Part shown: positions 8,671-17,121 of the stretch, piece after piece
Layout: each line of letters opens with the position of its first letter
Position numbering within the stretch: position 1 is the first letter of the stretch
NCBI RefSeq assembly: GCF_016888125.1
Contig: NZ_JACSWA010000325.1
Span: forward strand, 1-38,628
Length of the DNA stretch: 38,628 bases
Source: Spirulina sp. CCY15215
Lineage (GTDB): Bacteria; Cyanobacteriota; Cyanobacteriia; Cyanobacteriales; Spirulinaceae
Reading direction: 5' to 3'
The notes under the pieces: model-generated
Seen by the model: the letters and a program-made list of their open reading frames with translations, nothing else
Database searches by the model: none
Told to the model about the DNA's origin: nothing
Made by a program: the position numbers and the translations under genes

Positions 8671-9028
8671 GAATATGAACCCAATTTATACAGCGCAGTT
8701 GCGACGGCGACACCCCGATCTAATGGTTTGGGAAATTGGTGAATTGCCTGCACCTCCAAAAGGAACTCTCGATCCTGAAATATTGCTTTGGTGTGAAGAA
8801 TATAACTTTATTCTGGTCACGAATAATCGCACTTCAATGCCTGTTCATTTAGCCGAACACCTCGATCGCAATCGTCACATTCCGGGAATTTTTATCTTGA
8901 ATCCAAAATTAACAATTGGTCAAAATATTGATGAACTCATTTTCCTTGCTTTTGCATCGTTTAGAGACGAATATCGCGATCGCATTGTTCATCTTCCTCA
9001 GAGTTATTCTCTTTCAGAATTTGTTTGA
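8648..9028 (+). CDS. DUF5615 PIN-like toxin
   Basis: This 126-residue protein has the DUF5615 layout: an N-terminal LLDENM with the first acidic residues of a PIN-like active site, a middle LWCEEYNFILVTNN (where Mut7-C/PIN-like proteins carry the second acidic cluster) and a C-terminal helical region. Such proteins are predicted ribonucleases held in check by DUF433 partners. The ATG lies inside the antitoxin gene (23-nt overlap). The 43-nt direct repeat starts 5 nt after its stop codon. The gene looks intact. Confidence 0.85.
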   Translation: MLSYLLDENMNPIYTAQLRRRHPDLMVWEIGELPAPPKGTLDPEILLWCEEYNFILVTNNRTSMPVHLAEHLDRNRHIPGIFILNPKLTIGQNIDELIFLAFASFRDEYRDRIVHLPQSYSLSEFV

Positions 9029-9032
9029 AGGT

Positions 9033-9075
9033 GCGATCGCATTGTTTAAGAAAGAAATTTGGGAAGTGCGATCGC
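9033..9075. repeat. 43-nt HIP1-bounded direct repeat, downstream copy
   Basis: Second copy of the block at 8223-8265, with the same length and orientation and four substitutions. It starts directly after the DUF5615 toxin stop codon. Confidence 0.8.
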
Positions 9076-9083
9076 AAAATGCA

Positions 9084-9204
9084 AAAAGGATATTGTACAA
9101 TTAATCAGCAAACTCGGTTTTTCCAGTCTTTTTAAGACTAGCCGGAATTAATTTCCCAGAATATCTCCACTGTTTCGAGATCATCATTTTGATTTCTTGA
9201 GATA
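9084..9204. repeat. Mosaic copy: 30-nt ParE-tail piece plus the second 75-nt repeat
   Basis: Positions 9084-9113 equal 7753-7782, which contains the last codons of the broken parE (FAD and stop, minus strand). Positions 9130-9204 are identical to 7581-7655, the start and leader of the TPR-like gene. On the minus strand the copied TPR start runs into the ParE tail and stops after 28 codons, so nothing functional is encoded. The rest of the 233-nt gap before the porin gene shows no further gene. Confidence 0.85.
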
Positions 9205-9261
9205 AGAGATCGGTCTTTGCTATAAAATCTCGAACATCCTTGAGATAGCTTTCTTTTTTCC

Positions 9262-11385
9262 CTAAAAAGAGAAGGTAAAACGAACTGTGCCAATAACATC
9301 ATCGTGATCGCTAAAATTCTGATTGGGATTAAATACCACAACGGCACCGGGAGTAATAGAAATATTATCAGTGATGGGAAAGCGATAGAATCCTTCCAAA
9401 TGCCAGATCGGATCTGTGCGACCAATACCGCGATCTAAACCGCTTCCTCGAATTCCCTTCATTGTCGGCTGCATTCCTGCATATAATGCCCATACGTCTC
9501 CCTCTTTGAAGAAACCTGGTAAGGCAATGCCCAGGGAATAAGACCAGATATCTGCATTACCGCGTTCTAATAGAATAGCATTGGTATAGGTCATCGCCCC
9601 ATTGACAATTAAGCCATCAGTGATACGCAGAGATACTTCCCCTCCGTAGGAATTCGTCACCATCGGAATTCCCCCATCGCTATTATCCAAAAATACCCAA
9701 GGATTATTAGCGGGATAACTTCCTACTAACCCACTCAGTCCATTAGTGCGCGATCGCCCTTCTGCATAGATGGGGCTACCACTGGCATGATAACCATGAA
9801 CATAAGTAACACCCAGGGCAAGGCGATCGCTCATATTCACATTCAAATGTCCCATTGCAGCATAGTCGCCATTGAATAATCCGGAACCTGCCCCCGGTGT
9901 TGCAGCGTTACTTCCGGCAAAATAACCTAAAGTTATCGTACTCGGTCCGAGTAGTTTTTCCGTGGGGGTAAAGCCCAAACTAATTGCGGCACCAGACCCC
10001 CCGCCAATGCGGAAAATCGGGTTGCGCTGGCCGAATGTGGAGAGGGAACCGTTTCCCCCGTCAAAGTCCTCAAAATAGGGATTTAAGGTGGGGGCGATAT
10101 CGCTCCATTTTCCCCCAGTTGCAGCCACATAAGCCTGAGAATTGCCCGAGGGGAAATAGTATCCCAACCAATCAACAATAACATCATTACTCGACTCGCT
10201 GTCGGGGACGTTAAAGGTTTGAGTGGCGGCAAAAGAACTGGTATTGTTGAGGAAACTTAAGGCACCGCTTCGATAAGCCTGCATATTTCCCGCCCGCAAC
10301 CGCGTGACAAGGCGATCGCGCCCAGTAAAGCTGGTATTTAACTCCAAACGGGCAAGGTTGCCAAATGCCGCCTCGCTGACTACAGTTAAAACATTATTGG
10401 TGACAGAACTACCGCCGTCAAAGTTATCGGTTAAGCCAAAAATAACTTCTCCTGATAGTTTCGTGGTGGTGGAAAATTGCTGGTTTTCGAGGAAAGATAC
10501 CCGACTTTCTAAATTATCTACCTGGGTGCCGAGAGTTGCCAATTCTGTTTCAAATTCTTGCACGAGACGCTGCATTGCTTCTAAGTCTTGGCGACTGACG
10601 AAATCCGCCGTAGACGCGGCGATCAGGCGTTCCACTTGTTGGATGCAGGCGTTTAAACCCGCCGCAAATTCGTAACGGGTTAAGGCGCGATCGCCTCTAT
10701 AGGTGCCGTTAGGATAGCCTTTGAGACAATCATAACGCCGCACCAAATCTTCTAAGGCTTGAAATGCCCAATCTCCAGGAGAAACATCGCGAAATTGCGA
10801 GGTTTCAAAACTATTTTGTCCTATGGCTTCGCTGCTATATTGGTTGATGCGATCGAGAAGACTGGCTTTATTTTCAATGACTTCATTGCTCATGTTTGCA
10901 GTGCTGCGATCGCCTTTTAAATCTGCTTCTGTCAAAAACTCTGGCCAAGTTTCTCTGGTTTCAATACTCTCTATCTCTGCAACTTCTTCTGAGATTTGTC
11001 TCTCGCTTTTAAGGGGGCGATCGTCTTCATCGTTAATGCTGAGTTCATCTAAATTATCAATATTTTGCTGGGGGATAAACTCATCTATTTCTAATCTAGT
11101 TACCTCTATTTCTTCGTCGCGATCGCTTTCAGAAAAAAGCTCATTTGTCAAGACTTCTGACTGAATTGATTTGGGAGGTTTGGCGATCGCGGAATATTCC
11201 TGCGCGAGAATTGTTTTTTCGTTATTTTTTAAGATTTCATCGTACAATTCAACACTGAATTTGTCCGCATCCTGAGTAATTTCCGGTTCGATCGCGATCG
11301 CGGCTGACGTTGATGCGAGAGTCAAAGCCATACCCAAAACCGCCGGATTCTTTAGTAATAGGAGTTTCCACAATTGCCGATCCAT
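9262..11385 (-). CDS. SLH-domain outer-membrane porin (cyanobacterial iron-uptake/OprB type)
   Basis: This 707-residue outer-membrane beta-barrel is of the SomA/SomB-like cyanobacterial porin family and passes small solutes, possibly inorganic ions or iron. In order: a signal peptide (about 1-32, hydrophobic core then STSAAIA), an acidic linker (33-195), one SLH domain (about 198-253: FRDVSPGDWAFQALEDLVRR, LTRYEF) that anchors the protein to the peptidoglycan layer, a coiled coil (about 265-302), then an OprB-like barrel to the end. It finishes in RFTFSF, the terminal aromatic signature for BAM insertion. AGGA lies just before the ATG. The acidic linker is longer than I would expect for the family. 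Its 3' end is next to the toxin-antitoxin patch. Confidence 0.9.
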   Translation of the reverse strand: MDRQLWKLLLLKNPAVLGMALTLASTSAAIAIEPEITQDADKFSVELYDEILKNNEKTILAQEYSAIAKPPKSIQSEVLTNELFSESDRDEEIEVTRLEIDEFIPQQNIDNLDELSINDEDDRPLKSERQISEEVAEIESIETRETWPEFLTEADLKGDRSTANMSNEVIENKASLLDRINQYSSEAIGQNSFETSQFRDVSPGDWAFQALEDLVRRYDCLKGYPNGTYRGDRALTRYEFAAGLNACIQQVERLIAASTADFVSRQDLEAMQRLVQEFETELATLGTQVDNLESRVSFLENQQFSTTTKLSGEVIFGLTDNFDGGSSVTNNVLTVVSEAAFGNLARLELNTSFTGRDRLVTRLRAGNMQAYRSGALSFLNNTSSFAATQTFNVPDSESSNDVIVDWLGYYFPSGNSQAYVAATGGKWSDIAPTLNPYFEDFDGGNGSLSTFGQRNPIFRIGGGSGAAISLGFTPTEKLLGPSTITLGYFAGSNAATPGAGSGLFNGDYAAMGHLNVNMSDRLALGVTYVHGYHASGSPIYAEGRSRTNGLSGLVGSYPANNPWVFLDNSDGGIPMVTNSYGGEVSLRITDGLIVNGAMTYTNAILLERGNADIWSYSLGIALPGFFKEGDVWALYAGMQPTMKGIRGSGLDRGIGRTDPIWHLEGFYRFPITDNISITPGAVVVFNPNQNFSDHDDVIGTVRFTFSF

Positions 11386-11529
11386 TCCTCGTCACGCCTC
11401 AATAAACCACTTCTCGGCTATTGTACGCCCTCTCGACAATTTGCGATCGCTGGTCTGGGGCGAGAAATGCGATCGCGCATTGATAATTGAGTGGAAAATT
11501 TCTCTATAGTGGAATTGAATAAATCTGAC

Positions 11530-12450
11530 TTAACCTATATCATCTAACAAATCATCACTAATATATTCACCCTTACGAAGAGTCAAAAAAAGAAAATTAA
11601 TTCGCTTTTTAGCGATTAACTTGTCTTCACCAGTTAATAAATATTTCTTAACTATATCTGGTGATTGCAATGAAGAGATAACATTTAATTCTTTACTTTT
11701 TCCTACGATTTTATAATCATTTCTTGTCTTATTTCTTTCCTCAATAATTTCCACAATATCTTCCATCATTTTTTGATTGACATAATACCCGGAAAGGTCT
11801 ACAATGATAATAAAACTATTTATAGGTGCATACTCGAGTAAAATCTCAATATTATTTTTAACTATTGATCTATTCCATATTTCGTTAAGACAATTTTGAA
11901 ATACAAAAAGATTACTGTTACTAATAATATCTTTAATTGATTCAAAGCTATTAGCCGATTCTAAATCTAGTTTTTTACCATCCCAATCAATATTATTATT
12001 CCACAAGCCAGGCAAAACAAAGTTTTGAGTAATTTTTCGACCGGGTTTCCATAATTCATAGTCAACATCATAAACATGAGCGATAATAGATTGAGTCTTT
12101 TGAGAATGTTCTATCAAAAATTGAGCTAAACCAGCCACTTCCGGACAAGGGCCAGCACCAAAAAAGCAAGCGTTTATTTCTTGTCCAAAAGTAAATATTT
12201 CTGGAGATAATCGTAAAACTTCAAGAGTCATTTGGACATAGTGAGGGTAATAGCGAACTAAATACACTGCTTGAATTTTAGGATCGGAATAATCAACATT
12301 TACCATGATTGACCGATACGAAGACCATAAATTTCTTGCTGATTCCTGTAACGAAATAAGGTAGTCTGCAAACGTCTGATGAACATTAGAATCATAAAAG
12401 TCTGGTGATTCTTCGAGTCCTTGCAAAATATATGGATACGGGTCTTTCAT
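11530..12450 (-). CDS. Rossmann/SAM-methyltransferase-like protein, partner of the AlkB gene
   Basis: This 306-residue protein has one clear motif, ACFFGAGPCPEVAGL (about 94-108), a glycine-rich loop like motif I of class I SAM methyltransferases, ending in Pro-Glu at 103-104. Later strand-like segments fit a Rossmann fold (QSIIAHVYDVDYELW, INSFIIIVDLSGYY). No family-specific catalytic motif (NPPY, DPPY, Cys pair) is visible, so the substrate is unknown and a non-catalytic SAM binder is possible. It starts 13 nt after the AlkB-like gene, so the two form an operon. It is AT-rich compared with the flanking porin. Confidence 0.5.
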   Translation of the reverse strand: MKDPYPYILQGLEESPDFYDSNVHQTFADYLISLQESARNLWSSYRSIMVNVDYSDPKIQAVYLVRYYPHYVQMTLEVLRLSPEIFTFGQEINACFFGAGPCPEVAGLAQFLIEHSQKTQSIIAHVYDVDYELWKPGRKITQNFVLPGLWNNNIDWDGKKLDLESANSFESIKDIISNSNLFVFQNCLNEIWNRSIVKNNIEILLEYAPINSFIIIVDLSGYYVNQKMMEDIVEIIEERNKTRNDYKIVGKSKELNVISSLQSPDIVKKYLLTGEDKLIAKKRINFLFLTLRKGEYISDDLLDDIG

Positions 12451-12463
12451 TATTTTTAAATGT

Positions 12464-13114
12464 TTATTTAATTACTCTAAATGTTAAGTTAATTCTAGGT
12501 TTAACAGATTTAGATGTCTTAGGAATTTGATGTTGCCAGCAGTGCTGAGTTTCTCCTTTCATTAATAGCAAGCTACCACTTTCCAAATCGATATGCACTT
12601 TGCGATCTTTTGAAATTTTATGTTTTAAGGAAAAGCGGCGAGTTGCACCAAAGCTAACTGAGGCTATAATTGGATTTGTTCCTAATTCTGGCTCATCATC
12701 GCTATGCCATGAAACACTATCTTTACCAGTCCGATAAAGATTCAATAGAACACTATTAAAATTCACTTCTGATATATCTTCAACCTTTGATTTTATTGAT
12801 TTAAGTTGAGGAATCCACGGGTCTGGATGCTGTTCTATGCCAGAATAGGTATATGATTGTCCTTCATCTCCATACCACGCTGTAAGCCTAGGTAAAAACA
12901 TCTTTTTACCAAAAATTTTGATTGTATCTTGCTTCCACTTAATGCAATCGTATAAATCTGAAAAAAAGCGATCGCTTTCTTCGATGCTAAAAAAATTGGG
13001 ATACAAGATAACTTGTCCATCAATGTCAATAACTACTTTCTTTTGTAAATAGTTTTTGGGAAAGAGATAATTGCTACTTGGCTGTTTATCCCAAAGTCCA
13101 ATTTGATGGTACAT
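12464..13114 (-). CDS. alkB: AlkB-like Fe(II)/2-oxoglutarate dioxygenase (ALKBH2/3 type)
   Basis: This enzyme family oxidatively removes methyl groups from damaged DNA or RNA bases. With the start at ATG 13112-13114 (216 residues) the visible motifs are PRLTAWYGD (75-83), the 2-oxoglutarate contact NLYRTG (125-130), the iron ligands His137-x-Asp139 (WHSDDE) and His195 (WQHQIPK), and the 2-oxoglutarate-binding Arg207 and Arg213 (KPRINLTFR). All catalytic residues are present. A longer frame begins at 13159, but the extra 15 residues look non-conserved. A HIP1 octamer occurs inside. It is followed after 13 nt by a methyltransferase-like gene, a combination reminiscent of eukaryotic ALKBH8, in which the two activities are fused. 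Confidence 0.85.
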   Translation of the reverse strand: MYHQIGLWDKQPSSNYLFPKNYLQKKVVIDIDGQVILYPNFFSIEESDRFFSDLYDCIKWKQDTIKIFGKKMFLPRLTAWYGDEGQSYTYSGIEQHPDPWIPQLKSIKSKVEDISEVNFNSVLLNLYRTGKDSVSWHSDDEPELGTNPIIASVSFGATRRFSLKHKISKDRKVHIDLESGSLLLMKGETQHCWQHQIPKTSKSVKPRINLTFRVIK

Positions 13115-13295
13115 AATGAGGAAACCTTTAATCGATATCTTTTTTAGACAATAGGCCATGATAAAACCATCTTACCAAATTTTGTGCGGAGATTTCACGA
13201 ATCTGCCCAATAAAATTGGCTAGAAAACACTCACTTGCTAAGACTAAATTTAACTAAGCTATGTTTAAAAGCAACTTCTCTACATCCTTTATATT

Positions 13296-13571
13296 CTCAC
13301 AGCTATTAGTGAAAGTTTAATCGAACCGCTTTTAACCCTTGTTAATTGGTCAAGAGACAATTTTACCGAAGTTCTTCAACAGCTAGATTGTAGCGATCTG
13401 AATAATGCGGTAGACTATTTTAAAATTGTCATATCTGTGCGGGAAATTACCATTAAATCTGGCATTGAATCTGGGGCGATCGCATCCATTCCGAGAGGAG
13501 TGGAGAATTCAATTAAAGCAATAACAGCAAGGAATGACCAAAATAAAGGTGTGATATACTTCATGAGTTGA
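13296..13571 (+). pseudogene. Start-less open frame in the 13115-13668 gap, possible gene remnant
   Basis: A 91-codon stretch without stops reads LTAISESLIEPLLTLVNW, then DYFKIVISVREITIKSG and ENSIKAITARNDQNKG, ending at a TGA at 13569-13571. It looks coding-like, with mixed amphipathic helices, and includes a HIP1 octamer, but has no plausible initiation codon or ribosome-binding site near its start. An ATG at 13261 opens a different frame that soon stops, so a frameshift may have split a small gene. I do not recognise the family. Nothing else is visible in the gap between the AlkB gene and the next gene. Confidence 0.3.
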
Positions 13572-13668
13572 CCCTCCAAGATAAATGAGCTTGTGTTCTC
13601 TATTCAAGACTCCAATCCCATCCCAACGGATTCCTACATTTTGCTGAATTTTAGCCCAAGTTTTATCT

Positions 13669-15204
13669 ATGAGCATTATCGAAGATCAATCTCGCATTAT
13701 TGCTTTTCTCTCTGAGGCCAAAAACTACCCCGAACCTACAGCACAAGTTCAACAAATAGAAACCCACGGTGCGATCGTTTTTTTAACCGATACGAAGGCG
13801 TATAAACTAAAAAAGTCGGTCTATTTTCCTTACATGGATTATTCGACTTTATCCCAGCGTAAATTGATGTGCGATCGCGAAATATTTTTGAATCAAAGGA
13901 CGGCTGCTGAAATTTACTTGCAGGTGCTTCCTGTTACCCAAGAAGACGATAATACTCTGGCTTTTCAAGGACAAGGAGAGGCGATAGAATGGTTGGTAGA
14001 AATGAATCGTTTTGATCCAGAAAATGTGCTAGATTTGGTTGCAGCACGAGGAGAATTAACCCCAGAAATTATCGATACGCTGGCTATTAAAATTGTTGAC
14101 TTTCATCAAAAAGCAAAACCTAGCGATCGCCATTTTGGAGCAGAGAGTCTGATTAAAATTATTATGGGCAATGATGAACAATTTGCCACCCATAAAACTA
14201 TTCTACCCCGCGATCGCACCCAACAGTTAACCGATCGCTCTCTTACCCTCGTCGAACAATATCGCCAACTCCTCGATCGCCGCCAAAAAGAAGGTTATAT
14301 TAAGCACTGTCACGGCGATCTACACCTTCATAATATCTGTTTGTATCGAGGTGAACCTATCTTTTTTGATGCCATTGAATTTAATGAATTATTCTCAATT
14401 ATTGATGTACTTTACGATTTAGCCTTTTTATTAATGGATTTAGATTTTCGCAATTTTTCAACTTATGCCAATACCATTTTTAATTATTATAGCTGGCAGG
14501 AAAATGACTATGCAGGAGTTGCTTTACTGCCCTTATTTTTAGCTACTCGCGCCGCCGTTCGCGCTCATGTGAGTGTTGCGATCGCCGCAGGTTTGCACGA
14601 TCGCGCTAAACGCCCAATTTTCTTGCAGGAAGCCGCAGCATATCTCGAAAAAGCCCTTGCTTATCTTGCCCCGAGAACCCCCAAATGTGTTGCTATTGGG
14701 GGACTATCAGGAACGGGAAAATCAACCCTTGCCAAGGCGATCGCCCCCCAACTCGATCGTTGTCCAGGTGCTTTAATTCTCAGAAGTGATGTGATACGAA
14801 AACTTCATTTTAATATTCCTTTGGGCGATCGCTTGCCCGAGAGTTGCTATAGTAAGGAAGTGAGTGAAATTATTTATCACAAATTGTTTGCGATCGCGCG
14901 AACGGCTTTACAAGCAGGAATAACGGTTATTGTGGATTGTGTTTTTGCCGATCCTAACCTTCGCCAAGAGGTTGAAATTGTCGCTAAAACCTGCAATATT
15001 TCCTTTTATGGTATTTGGCTAGATGTTCCTTCTGAGATTGCTTATCAGCGTATTGCAGAACGCACTCAGGATGTTTCTGATGCAACGGTTGCTATTCGTC
15101 AAAAACAAGAATCTAAAGATTTTGGCGAGATGCAATGGCAAGTTTTTGATGCGTCATTGGAGCAAGTTATACTATTAGAACAGGTAAAATCTTATATTTC
15201 TTAA
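13669..15204 (+). CDS. Bifunctional aminoglycoside-phosphotransferase-like / P-loop kinase protein
   Basis: This 511-residue fusion has two kinase domains. The N-terminal domain (about 1-330) has the APH/choline-kinase fold with the catalytic HGDLHLHNI motif (His215, Asp217, Asn222) and a metal-binding Asp in FFDAIEFN (near 234). The C-terminal domain (about 338-511) is an AAA_33/zeta-toxin-like P-loop kinase with Walker A GLSGTGKS (345-352) and VIVDCVFADP. The domain pair is common in bacteria, but the physiological substrate is not known; the APH name need not mean drug resistance. The start at ATG 13669 lacks a strong ribosome-binding site. A Uma2 gene follows after 8 nt and may be co-transcribed. 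The gene is rich in HIP1 octamers and looks native. Confidence 0.85.
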   Translation: MSIIEDQSRIIAFLSEAKNYPEPTAQVQQIETHGAIVFLTDTKAYKLKKSVYFPYMDYSTLSQRKLMCDREIFLNQRTAAEIYLQVLPVTQEDDNTLAFQGQGEAIEWLVEMNRFDPENVLDLVAARGELTPEIIDTLAIKIVDFHQKAKPSDRHFGAESLIKIIMGNDEQFATHKTILPRDRTQQLTDRSLTLVEQYRQLLDRRQKEGYIKHCHGDLHLHNICLYRGEPIFFDAIEFNELFSIIDVLYDLAFLLMDLDFRNFSTYANTIFNYYSWQENDYAGVALLPLFLATRAAVRAHVSVAIAAGLHDRAKRPIFLQEAAAYLEKALAYLAPRTPKCVAIGGLSGTGKSTLAKAIAPQLDRCPGALILRSDVIRKLHFNIPLGDRLPESCYSKEVSEIIYHKLFAIARTALQAGITVIVDCVFADPNLRQEVEIVAKTCNISFYGIWLDVPSEIAYQRIAERTQDVSDATVAIRQKQESKDFGEMQWQVFDASLEQVILLEQVKSYIS

Positions 15205-15212
15205 TAGCAGCC

Positions 15213-15869
15213 ATGAACTCTCTAGATCGAACTGCCCTTGCGATCCCCTCTGTTCCTGTCAATACTTGGATCGAAGCGAATTGGGAAAACTTTTTGACTC
15301 TGGGCGATCGCCCCGAATACAAGAAAGGCAAATTTTATTACTATAACGGTTGGATGAGAATTGAAATGGCACCCATTGGTTCAGCACATAGTCAGGATAA
15401 TTCCCTTGTTTCTACTGCTGTGATTTTATATGCTGCGCTTAACAATATCCGCATTAAAGAACTCACCAACTGTAGTCTGCGAAAAACGGGAATTCGAGAA
15501 AGTCAACCCGATATTAGTTTTTATATTGGCGATCGTTTCGATTTTCCACCCCGCAATAATTCCCCCATCGATCTCGATCTCGTTCCTCCTCCCCACCTGG
15601 TGATTGAAATCGGTTCTTCTTCCTTTCTCGATGATGTTGGACAAAAACGACTTATGTACGAAAACTTAGGCATTCAAGAATATTGGGTAGTTAATGTCCG
15701 AGAAAGCCAAATTCTTGCCTTCTCAGTTCGCGATCGCGGTAGTTCTCAAATTCGGACTTCCCAAGTTTTGCCCCAACTGGAGATCGATCTTCTTGAAGAA
15801 GCCTTGAGACGTTCCCAAGTTGAAGATGACGGTGCGATCGCCCGTTGGTTAATGGCACAATTCACTTAA
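15213..15869 (+). CDS. Uma2 family (DUF820) PD-(D/E)XK endonuclease-like protein
   Basis: This 218-residue protein belongs to the family greatly expanded in cyanobacteria and has a predicted restriction-endonuclease-like fold. Visible motifs: QPDISFYIGD (about 92-102), LVIEIGSSSF with the catalytic Glu, DDVGQKRLMYENLGIQEYWV with the conserved Lys and the EYW signature. The core residues appear to be present. The biological role of the family is not settled. It starts 8 nt after the phosphotransferase-like gene. Its end converges on prfB across a 10-bp tandem repeat. Confidence 0.85.
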   Translation: MNSLDRTALAIPSVPVNTWIEANWENFLTLGDRPEYKKGKFYYYNGWMRIEMAPIGSAHSQDNSLVSTAVILYAALNNIRIKELTNCSLRKTGIRESQPDISFYIGDRFDFPPRNNSPIDLDLVPPPHLVIEIGSSSFLDDVGQKRLMYENLGIQEYWVVNVRESQILAFSVRDRGSSQIRTSQVLPQLEIDLLEEALRRSQVEDDGAIARWLMAQFT

Positions 15870-15870
15870 A

Positions 15871-15890
15871 AAATTATATTAAATTATATT
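15871..15890. repeat. Perfect 10-bp tandem duplication between Uma2 and prfB
   Basis: The unit AAATTATATT occurs twice in a row and reaches into the last codon of prfB on the minus strand. The AT-rich junction separates two convergent genes; it is too weak in dyad symmetry to call a terminator. Confidence 0.6.
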
Positions 15891-16999
15891 AAACTAACTG
15901 ATTTTCTTGACGTAAATATGCTTCGATAAAAGGATCGATCGCGCCATCCATAACATTAGAAATCGCCGTTGTTTCCTCTCCCGTTCGCAAATCTTTGACC
16001 ATTTGGTAAGGATGAAAAACATAGTTGCGAATTTGATTTCCCCAAGCTGCATCAACAATATCACCGCGAATTTCCGCGATTTCGCTGGCGCGTTGTTCTT
16101 GTGCTACAATTAATAACTTAGCTTTGAGTAGTGTCATTGCTCGCTCTTTATTTTGCAACTGCGATCGCTCTTCAGTACAGCGCACAGCAAGCCCTGTGGG
16201 TAAATGCACAATTCTCACTGCTGTTTCTACTTTGTTCACATTTTGTCCGCCTTTTCCTCCCGCACGAGAGGTGGAAATATCCAAATCTTTCTCCGGTATT
16301 TCTAAAGAGATCGCCGACTCATCTAATGTCGGCATCACTTCAATTCCTGCAAAGCTGGTTTGGCGCTTACCATTGGCATTAAACGGCGAAATGCGAACTA
16401 AACGATGGGTGCCTTTCTCCGCTTTTAAGTAACCATAAGCATAACGCCCTTCAATTTCCAGAGTTACGGACTTAATGCCCGCCTCATCCCCTTTGGAAAG
16501 TTCCCTCACACTCACTTTATAGCCCTGTTTTTCACTCCAACGCTCGTACATTCGCAAGAGCATTTCTGCCCAATCTTGAGCATCTGTACCACCTGCTCCC
16601 GCGTTAATGGTCAAAATGGCTCCCTCGGTGTCATATTCTCCCGAAAGTAACTGTTGTAATTCCCAGCGATCTAGTTCTCGATTAAGTTCTGTGACATTTT
16701 GAGCGGCTTCTTGTAATAATCCTTCATCTTCATCGAGTTCCAGAAGTTCCGCGATCGCCCCTGCATCTTCCCAAGAGTTTTGCCAGTTTAGATAGCGATC
16801 GAGACTAGATTTTAAGTCATTTAATTGTTGTAGGGTTTTCTCAGCTTGGGGGCGATCGTCCCAAAAATCTGGCTGAGAAGCGAGTTGCTCTAAATCGTGA
16901 ATCTTCGCTTTGAGGGCAGGTAGGTCAAAGATACTCCTGGGTTTTCCCCAGGCGACTTGATAATATTTCGATTTCCCGTTTGAGTTCTGTCAGTTCCAT
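15889..16999 (-). CDS. prfB: Peptide chain release factor 2, expressed by programmed +1 frameshift
   Basis: RF2 recognises UGA and UAA stop codons and releases the finished peptide from the ribosome. The gene is in two frames. Codons 1-24 run from ATG 16997-16999 to an in-frame UGA at 16925-16927; after a +1 shift, GAC continues at 16926 and reads 345 further residues to 15889, for about 369 residues in total. The RF2 stop-recognition tripeptide SPF (in RISPFNANG) and the catalytic GGQ (in [11 protein letters not shown]) are both present. Low RF2 levels favour the shift, giving autoregulation. A caller that ignores the shift would report only a truncated C-terminal frame starting near 16614. 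Confidence 0.95.
16924..16938 (-). promoter_or_regulatory. prfB programmed frameshift signal
   Basis: On the minus strand the bases read AGGAG, TAT, CTT, TGA, C. The internal Shine-Dalgarno-like AGGAG stands three bases before the slippery CTT, followed by UGA-C, a weak stop context. This is the same geometry as the E. coli RF2 site, and the UGA is the 25th codon here. Confidence 0.93.
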
Positions 17000-17037
17000 T
17001 TTTTTATCTTTTTAGCCATTGGCGATCGGGTTTAATA

Positions 17038-17121
17038 TTATACCGTTAAATCGACCGTAAAAATAAGATCGTTGTAGCAGATTTCTGGCCAAGAATATTC
17101 TAACGAGAAATTTACTCTAAA
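17038..17121 (-). pseudogene. Remnant of a second DUF4114 C-terminus directly after the DUF4347/DUF4114 gene
   Basis: Reading past the TGA of the neighbouring gene, in the same frame, gives 27 more codons ending CYNDLIFTVDLTV and TAA. The gene itself ends DYNDLIFSVDLVA. The match of YNDLIF-VDL shows a duplicated DUF4114 tail, either from a lost tandem gene or from a partial duplication of this one. No start codon or remaining domain belongs to it. Confidence 0.7.

Noticed and set aside
9138-9425. Minus-strand frame sharing SRNQNDDLETVEIFWEINSG with a frame at 7589-7780
   Set aside because: The shared peptide is only the out-of-frame reading of the 75-nt repeat, so it is not a protein family.
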